From positions 416,463 to 480,462 of the forward strand of contig MNCI01001921.1 of assembly GCA_015680685.1 (NCBI GenBank): 64,000 nt of DNA, in the 5' to 3' direction. A program made the position numbers and the translations under genes. The DNA is from Gnetum montanum. Lineage: Eukaryota > Streptophyta > Gnetopsida > Gnetales > Gnetaceae. Numbering within the stretch: position 1 is the stretch's first letter; each line of letters opens with the position of its first letter. The notes beneath the pieces were generated by a model. That model was not told the origin of the DNA, searched no databases, and was given only the letters and a program-made list of their open reading frames with translations. Below, one piece after another: positions 56,947 through 64,000 of this stretch.

Positions 56947-57837
56947 TGATAAGATGAATTTTTATCAACTACAATATTGGGTATCTGATATTAGAACTAC
57001 AATATTGCATATCTAATATTGGAGCACAAGCTATGACATTAGATATCTAATATCGTGAGACTCATGCCTACTTATAAATATGACACGTCGGCACACAGTG
57101 CAACACACAATTTCATCCACCCTTACCAAAGCACTTTTAGTTTATTTTTGTGAATTTAGATTTAGCAACTAGAAGTGTGAATGTCCATAGTGTAGTGTGA
57201 ACTAGTGAACAATATCTGTATTCAAGCATTTTCTACTTGGGCACAAGTGTGACCAAAAATAAAGATTGAGTTATTTTCCACCATCATTCTCCTATATTTA
57301 CTATTTACAGTTAGAATAATTTTCTTACTATTTCCTAGTTTAATGATTTACTTTCCTAAAGCACTTTACTTTTACATGTTCATATGAAGTGGAACGAGTA
57401 CAACTAATCTGAAGTATTTAAGTGTAATTTCTTGGTAACCTAGTAGTGCTATTGCTTGGTACATCCAATAATAGTACACTTGGTATCCCAATGGTAGTTA
57501 CATGAAGCTCAAGGTATCTACAAAAGATTAGGAATGAATACCCATCACAGTAGGCTAGACTAGATTCATTATTCATTTTACTTAGTTTAGAATTCACCTT
57601 TATATTCATCATGTATGCTAGTTACCAAAGGATCCAAAAAACATCATGCATCTCATACCTCATGGAGCACTAAACCATACAGTCATATTTCTCTAGCTCC
57701 ATGTGGAAATACAATGATCATAAACTTAAACTAATTACTAGCATATTAACATTATTTTGTCCATGGATTACGATCTGGTCATGTGTGAATGCTTATGACC
57801 TGGATGGTTGGATGTTGGGTTACTCCACTACTCATAA
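56947..57837 (+). repeat. TE-F 3' LTR (L6)
   Basis: 891 bp from TGATAAG to CTCATAA. U3 carries decayed CAATATTG/GATATC repeats (56975-57055). TATAAATATGAC near 57076. AATAAAGATTGAG near 57258 is the polyadenylation signal. Close to L7 and L8. Confidence 0.82.
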
Positions 57838-58287
57838 AATGGTCAATTACTAGGTTGTAGGTTAAAGCTTCACTTTTAATATATGTTTAGTTTAACTATG
57901 TTGTAGGCTACAATAGCAAGCTTACCCATTTCCCAACTCTCATTTCTAATTTCTAGTTTCATTTATGTGTTTTAAACTCATGATCACTTTTTAGGTGTGT
58001 AGAATTGCTATTTTTGATGGAACATTGATTCACAATCACATAAAAAGAATGATTAGAAGACATTTTTAGACTAAATGTTTCTATACTGATCTTCTAGATT
58101 TTCTCAATGAGGTAAAAATTTTATGAACTTCATTTCAATTTTTAGTAGGTTTACATTAAGGGTAGGCACTTAACTCATACTTATTTACTATTATTATCGA
58201 TGAATTAACAAAGAAAATACAAGATGAAATCCCTTTGTGTATGCTATTTGTAGATGATATTGTGTTGGTGTTAGTGTATATGCATAA
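57838..58287 (+). pseudogene. LINE (non-LTR) reverse transcriptase fragment
   Basis: A single plus frame from 58145 reads VGLH, stop, G, stop, then ALNSYLFTIIIDELTKKIQD and EIPLCMLFVDDIVLVLV. This is the GLHQGSALSPYLF...DELT...CMLFADDIVL signature of plant LINE reverse transcriptase, with the catalytic Asp pair at 58253-58258. 57838-58144 contains more diverged upstream sequence. About 50 codons remain, with no ends or poly-A tail found. Confidence 0.75.
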
Positions 58288-58289
58288 GG

Positions 58290-60497
58290 ATTGTGATCCA
58301 TCCTTGGAGTGGTAGGCCTATATTACTCTGGTGGATAAAAGAAGAATAATTCTAAACTGTATTGTTCCCTAGAGACATCAGATGTTAAACATAATATCCA
58401 TAAGGATCTAGTTGCCTATATGGATATTGTTGCCTTGGTGGTGGCATTGCCTACATCTGTGGTTGTTGTAAGTACTACTGATATTACTCTTGTGGTTGTG
58501 GGTAGGCTTCACTTGGTTAATATGTTAGCTAGAAAGAATACTTTATATTACATTCAGGATAAGGTATTCCTTTGGGTATCTAATTTTTGAAAAATCTTAG
58601 ATTAAGTGCATATAACTTATACTCCTACAAAGAGTCATAACAATGCAACATTCCTTGGGATGTTCATACTGGCACATATCGCATCCTTCCTCTTCCTTAA
58701 AATAGAGTCATTATACCCCTCAACTATAGCAACTTTACCTTTGTGCTTATACCTTTCTTATCCATAATTTCTTTTCTTCTTCTTTTCCTTACCTTTGTTA
58801 AGTGCTTGTTTGGTTTTTTCTTCCACAATCTTTAGGACTATAACAAATTTTTCATCCTCTAAATCCCACATTTTCTCTACCTTGCTATATCATTCACTAA
58901 TTTTTGAATAGGTAGAATCTGTTTATGGATAACATCTTCCAATTTTTCCTCCTCTTTCTTGTCACATATCCACACATTATTTTTCCTTGTTGATGAATCT
59001 CTTTTATATTCTTCATCTCACTCTCTCTTCTTGAGTTCTCCTTCCTCATTTTCTACTTGATCAATTAATCTTTGAACTCAATGGATGGCCATCTCTAATA
59101 GTTGTCCTTGGGCATAAACCCTAAGGATCTCTTAGGTTTTGTTCCTCAACCCATTTACTATGTGCCTTGGTTCTTTTGAGAGAATTCATGACTTGGACAT
59201 CTATTTAGGAAGGAATAGTATCTAGCCATTGCCACATTAAGGGAGTTGCATGCTCCTTGTTTCCATCCTTGGATCTAATTTCTTAAGATTAATACTTGTA
59301 AGTTTAAATTTATCACTAAAGAGTTCTAGCATGGTACTGCACTTTCAGATTGATTCTAATTCTAGAGATCACTACTAGCTTTCTCCTTCTTAATAAGTGT
59401 CCAAGAAAATAACTTAAGTTTTTACCAGTCACTCTCTATATTTTTTAGGGAAAAAACATCATGGAATACTTGAAGCTACTATTGTGGATCGACATTGTAT
59501 CCACCTTCAAATATGGGCATGTTATTCATGCCTAGCTACTTAAATTGGTTGTCCTTATGTGCCTAGTTGGAATGTAGACAACTTCCCTTATATTATTCAT
59601 GATGTGAGTTGCTAATAGGGGTTCTTCATGCTCATAGGGTTTATATGCTCTATTGTAGTGGTGTTCCCTTTGATACTCATATCTCTCTCTCTCTTTCTAC
59701 ACATCTATCCCTTTTTCTTCGTGGTTCATGTTCCTCATCTTCCTCATTAGAATGCCTCAAGCGATAATCATATCAATCATGAGTCCAACATCTTTTCTTG
59801 TCATGATTTCTATACCTTTTCTCCCTTATATTAGAGTCCCTCAATGATCATGAGGATGAAGATGAAGAGTGGGGAATGATGTTAACTAGTTCCCCTTCCA
59901 TGACTCTGATGTTCTTCCATTTGTGATCCAATAGAAGCTCTTAGCCTCATGTCTTGCTTATACTTAGACTCTATTGCTTCTCTTCTTTGTGTCTCTACTC
60001 AGGTTTTTCTACATGGATAATAGATGTTTAAGAATAGATTTCATAATCCTAGTGGAGCTTCTTTGCTACAAATGCATCACCATCAAGTAGTTCTAGGACA
60101 ATAGGAGAGTTAATCTACTTTTCCTTGATGTGCACATGTTTGGTCTTCATTGTAGCATCTCTCTACATTTATGCCTCTATGGGTTGGTAGGGTCTTATCA
60201 TGTGTATGGTCACATGGTACCCTTATTTCACATGGCCCAGATTCATTTTTCTTAAAGTTATTTGAAGCATGGTGGATGCTAAACTCTCTGGAGGAAGAAC
60301 AATGTTCCCGATAGATCTCTCCATCTTAACTGTCCATCTTGGTGAAAGATGAATGTAAAATTAGGGTATTAAGGATTAGTGTGAGCATATGAGATACTTG
60401 TTTGAGTAGGCATACTTCAATATTCATCATAATTTATTCTATCATTGCTTCTTTTTATCTCTTTGGCAGGTGTTATTTTTTCCTTAGTTGAATCCAT
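58290..60497 (-). pseudogene. gag: TE-G gag
   Basis: Minus-strand Athila-like gag from ATG 60497 (MDSTKEKITPAKEIKRSND) with FTFIFHQDGQLRWRDLSG near 60340, the same block as TE-E gag. Ser/Arg/His-rich linker at 59650-59950, capsid region at 59250-59560, then Cys/His sequence at about 58650 and Pro/Tyr/Gly-rich sequence to 58390. Heavily stopped. The element is cut off at about 58290; protease and pol are absent. Confidence 0.75.
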
Positions 60498-60621
60498 GTT
60501 ATGAGTGTGATGCTTACTTAAGTGTATGTGTTATTAAATTTAATTTAAGGATATGAAGGTTGATGTTAGAGCTCTTAATACAATGAACTTTACAAAGTCA
60601 ATTACTCAACACACATTAACA

Positions 60622-60642
60622 CATCCCTAGCAATAGTGCCAA
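60622..60642 (-). other. TE-G primer-binding site (tRNA-Asp type)
   Basis: Minus strand TTGGCACTATTGCTAGGGAT, the best preserved of the decayed tRNA-Asp sites, next to the LTR. Confidence 0.8.
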
Positions 60643-61534
60643 TGATGAGTGATGGAGTATCCCAACACTCTACCATACAAGTCATGAATGTTCATCCTTG
60701 ACTAGTTTGTAATCTAGAAATGGACAATGTTATTATGTGAGTAATTGAGGTTAAGTTCGTAATCGTTGTCTTCATACTTTAAGTTCGTTAAGAATAAGGA
60801 TATGGTTTAACTTGTAGTGAGGCATATGATAATTGATGTTGTAGGGCTCAAATAAAGCCTAGTGATAAACATGATTGAAAATGAAGCTTAAGCCTAAGTC
60901 TAAATAATAGTAAAACAAGAATCTATTCTATCCTAGAGTGATAGGTATCCATGCTTGGTTTATTGGTCACATCTTAGACTCATGTAGTTATCACTAGGAT
61001 TACCAAGTCAAATTACTACTAAGAGAATCAAGCAATGCCACTACTGGGTTACTAGATAACTACTCTTAACACATAAAACCAATCATACCCATTCCACTTT
61101 ACTAATAAGCATGTAAAGTGAAATACTTGGAAAAGTAAATTATTAACTAGGAAAACAAGGAAATTATTCTAAGTAAACATAAAGAAAACTAAGTGACGCT
61201 GAAATGATGGAGAATAGCTTTGATCTTTATTGCCATGCATAAACTATGTCCAAGTATAATTTGTTTGAATAAATACTTTGATCAACTATCTAACATCACA
61301 CTAAAATCATTCACTCTCTACTACAACTACAAAATAAAACTACTAGAGTTTAGCTAAGGTGTTGAATCAAAAGTTATTGGATTTTGTATTCAAGTGCTAT
61401 ATTTATAGGGCTAATCACATTCCAAAACATCGTATCAATGATGATGTAGCATGAGTGATGACATTGTATAAATGACATTGTTGATATAATGTTGTTATAT
61501 GATGTTGTTACATGAAAAAAATTTGACTTTATCA
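60643..61534 (-). repeat. TE-G 5' LTR (L7)
   Basis: About 892 bp from TGATGAG to TTTATCA. TATTTATAGGG near 61400 is the minus-strand TATA box. AATAAAGATCAAAGC lies near 61230. Same subfamily as L6 and L8. The right end is judged from L8. Confidence 0.8.
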
Positions 61535-61823
61535 TCATCAACAAAGGAATGAAGACAATGAAAAAGCCACCACCACCTAGAACATGAGGCTACATCAAGA
61601 TTTGAAGTCTTGTTATTATTTTTGTTTTGTCATATGTGCCCATCATATAGTGCATGACAATTTTGTAATCACCACTTAAACCACAATGAAACATTCATAA
61701 TAGAGTCAATAATGTATATAAGTTATGATGTCAATGTTTGTAAATGACCCAACAATTTTGTAAGAAACTTTATGATCCTTTTGTTTTAACTTGAGGATGA
61801 GTTTTCAGTCAATTGTAGGGGCA
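61535..61823 (+). other. TE-H 3' end of ORF3 and untranslated part
   Basis: Matches 56680-56946 of TE-F: GAAAAAGCCACCACCACCTA near 61560 is the ORF3 C-terminal Lys-Lys-Pro-Pro-Pro block, followed by AACTTGAGGATGAGTTTTCA and the tract TTGTAGGGGCA. Shows TE-G inserted in TE-H ORF3. Confidence 0.7.
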
Positions 61824-62678
61824 TGATAAAACTAGTAGTATCGATTGATGCGATATCATAGCCTTGCTTACATTGTCATAGATATGATGTAGTGGGTCTT
61901 GGTCTTCACTATAAATATCAAACCACGGTCACATCAAACAAACAACTTTTCACTAACACTTAGCCAAATTCTTGCATTTTTTTGTGATTTAGACTTAGTA
62001 ATATAGTGAATGCTTGTAGTGTGGTGTTACAAAGTTGTACAAAATCTTTGTTTGAGTGAACTATTCTTGGGCACACTTCATGACCATAAATAAAGATCAA
62101 TATTACTTTCTGCCATTACAACATTCTTCTTAGTTCATTTTTACTTAGTTTAATCTTACCTTTTAACATGTTTAATTAAGTCATTTAATATTTCCAAGTA
62201 TTTTACTTTCCTATATCTTAGTAAGGTGATATAAGTACTAATGGTTTTAAGTATGTAGTATAATCATTTGGTAACTAGTAGTGAGTTTGCTTGATTCACT
62301 CAATAGTGCTTTCACTTGATAATCCTAGTCAAGGTTATATGAGCCCTTGGCATGTATGAAAAGCCAAGAGTGGATACTTATCACTATAGGCTAGCATTAG
62401 TTGACATTTCGCATACATGTAGACATAGAATTCATTTCAAGATTTATTATGTTGTCATTAGAATAATTAAAGTCTAATAACATCAATATATCATATGCCT
62501 TAGTGAGAGTTAACTCATATAGCTTAAACTTCACTGACTCAAAGTGAGAAGACAATGATCAGGAACTAAATCTTAACTATTATTGAATCTATATTGACTA
62601 TCCATGGATTATGATCAAGTTGCACATAAATATTGATGAATTATATGGTGAAGTGTTGGAATACTCAACCACTCATTA
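61824..62678 (+). repeat. TE-H 3' LTR (L8)
   Basis: 855 bp from TGATAAA to CTCATTA. U3 has GCGATATCATAG near 61850. TATAAATATC near 61911 and AATAAAGATCAATA near 62090 are the promoter and polyadenylation signal. Confidence 0.8.
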
Positions 62679-64000
62679 ATTACCTAATGAGGTTAGGATT
62701 TTTGTTCATGTACTAATATTTTTAGGATCCTACTTAGTAGGATTGGCACCAAGGCTCTAGGTGATGATCCTTTAAGTTCTATTTAGATGAATGAAATTCC
62801 ATTACCAAATCTCTACCAAAATTTTCTTTCAATACCTAGTACCAATTTCACAACAACATTAAAACATCAGTTTCTCCTCTAATCATCCTTTCTCTTTTCT
62901 AACACCAAGCATAATTAAAGCATCAACTATTAGAACTTACCAATTTTTTTTTGAATTCTAATTAATAGTTATTAGCATCATTCGTAGACCTTTAAAATTA
63001 TTTTATATTAAAGAAGTTAATGATTTGAATTATTTTTCACCAATCTTCTCTTTTCTCTAGAAGGTTAGAATTAATATAGTCAATTCAGTTTAATTCATTT
63101 AAATTTTATTAAATTCATTACATCTAAATCTTGCAAGATGAAGAGTAGGTTTGGACAAATTAAAGAAATAAACATTCATTAAAATTCATGTAGGAAATCT
63201 CAAGATATTAGCAAACTTTAGTTAATCCATGACTTATGAGAAAGTAACCTTGGAAGAAAACTTTGATAGAATACTTTTAAGCAATATTGAATTGCTATAC
63301 CTTCTAAATTCTACCTTAAAAATTCAAATAATTTATGTTGGATTAATTTATTTATTAAAATAAATAAATAAAAGATTCAACTTTAGCATGCATTAGATTA
63401 AATGCTACATAAAATATTTAATAGATGTTGAAATAATTTACTCATTCAAAAGATATTATCAAAAGATTCAACTTTAGCATGCATTAGATCAAGATGAGGC
63501 AAGTAAATATGATATTTTCAAAGTGGATCAATTGTAAGCAACTAGCTGGTATTAGATGCATGGAATGAGGTTTATGCATCCACTATTCAGTAATTTTAGA
63601 ATATTTGAAAGTTACACCATTCCCATATTAATAAAATTTTAGCATATCATAACATTCCTATTGAATATTTTTCTACCAAAATTCTAAATTATGAAAAATA
63701 ATTAGAGAATGAGCTATGTAATTTACTAAGTTCTTTGAATGTACAAATAACATTTCTTCAAGTATCTTTCTTAATCTAGACATAGAAGCAAAAGTACATC
63801 AAGAATTTACATATTTAAATTTTAGTCAAATATCAACAATAGAAGAAAAAAATTAAGAAGATAAAATTGCTTCATGGATTTTATTTATAAAATATAAACT
63901 TGATATTTTATGGGATGTTTCTTCCATGAAACTAGTTTTTTCCCAATGGATCTACTTTTTCTCTTTTCAATTTTTCTCTAGTATATTTGACTTCTTTAGA
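62679..64000. other. AT-rich unassigned region with coding-like plus frames
   Basis: Very AT-rich and unlike the other elements. In plus frames, 63190-63330 reads SMTYEKVTLEENFDRILLSN and IELLYLLNSTLK, and 63700-63990 reads ELCNLLSSLNVQITFLQVS and, one frame away, NLDIEAKVHQEFTYLNFSQ with ASWILFIKYKLDILWDVSS. These look like decayed coding sequence of something not seen elsewhere in the window, but I do not recognise it and no open frame reaches 60 codons. The right end is cut by the window. Confidence 0.35.
63370..63489 (+). repeat. 29-bp direct repeat, two copies
   Basis: 63370-63398 and 63461-63489 are identical (start AAAAGATTCAACTTTAGCAT), 91 bp apart, with AAAAGATATTATC between. May be a small tandem duplication. 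Confidence 0.85.

Larger units (their letters stand above)
53830..57837 (+). mobile_element. TE-F, 3' part of an Athila-like element (ORF3 plus LTR)
   Basis: Holds a 175-bp leader, ORF3 (54008-56737), a 3' untranslated part, the tract GAGGATA and 3' LTR L6. No gag or pol precedes ORF3. L5 on the left is of a different LTR subfamily from L6, so the two are not a matched pair. Confidence 0.75.

Noticed and set aside
1-64000. Host protein-coding, tRNA or rRNA genes
   Set aside because: No frame outside the mobile elements shows recognisable host protein domains with exon structure, and I saw no cloverleaf with tRNA box motifs; very decayed genes could still be missed by eye.

Overview
This is a plant nuclear window made almost entirely of nested, decayed Ty3/gypsy LTR retrotransposons. 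It is AT-rich, most internal genes are riddled with stop codons, and I see no convincing host gene, tRNA or rRNA. Deep nesting, very long elements and heavy decay suggest a large repeat-filled genome; a gymnosperm is plausible, but nothing here proves it. One N at 33834 shows it is an assembled scaffold. Element names TE-A to TE-H are mine.

Layout. TE-A (minus strand, Athila-like) occupies 1-3935 and 22420-27540. Its reverse transcriptase is split by TE-B (3936-22419), an 18.5-kb Tat/Ogre-like element with LTRs of 1709 and 1685 bp and a GGTTT target duplication. TE-C (27541-33487, plus) is the 3' half of an Athila-like element: post-integrase spacer, a third ORF (ORF3) and a 3' LTR. 33488-35604 is another plus-strand spacer copy. 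TE-D (35605-52838, minus) is a full-length but dead Athila-like element. Its integrase is split by TE-E (38914-46244), a 7.3-kb minus-strand element with gag and protease but no RT, RNase H or integrase. 52839-53829 is an inverted RNase H/LTR junction. TE-F (53830-57837, plus) is ORF3 plus a 3' LTR. A LINE reverse transcriptase scrap lies near 58145-58287. TE-G (58290-61534, minus) is gag plus its 5' LTR, sitting in the 3' end of TE-H (61535-62678, plus). 62679-64000 is AT-rich and unassigned.

How the parts work together. The Athila-like copies share LTR ends TGATGAG...CTCATCA, a primer-binding site matching tRNA-Asp, a purine tract before the 3' LTR, and the order gag-PR-RT-RNase H-integrase-spacer-(ORF3). 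TE-B has the Tat hallmarks: a second RNase H after the first and a gag ending in the CxYHxxxGH block.

The best candidate for something undescribed is inside TE-B. Between protease and RT lies an antisense gene of several exons (11526-16036). It has its own TATA box, splice-like introns and two flanking minisatellite arrays, and appears to sit inside the element's protease-pol intron.
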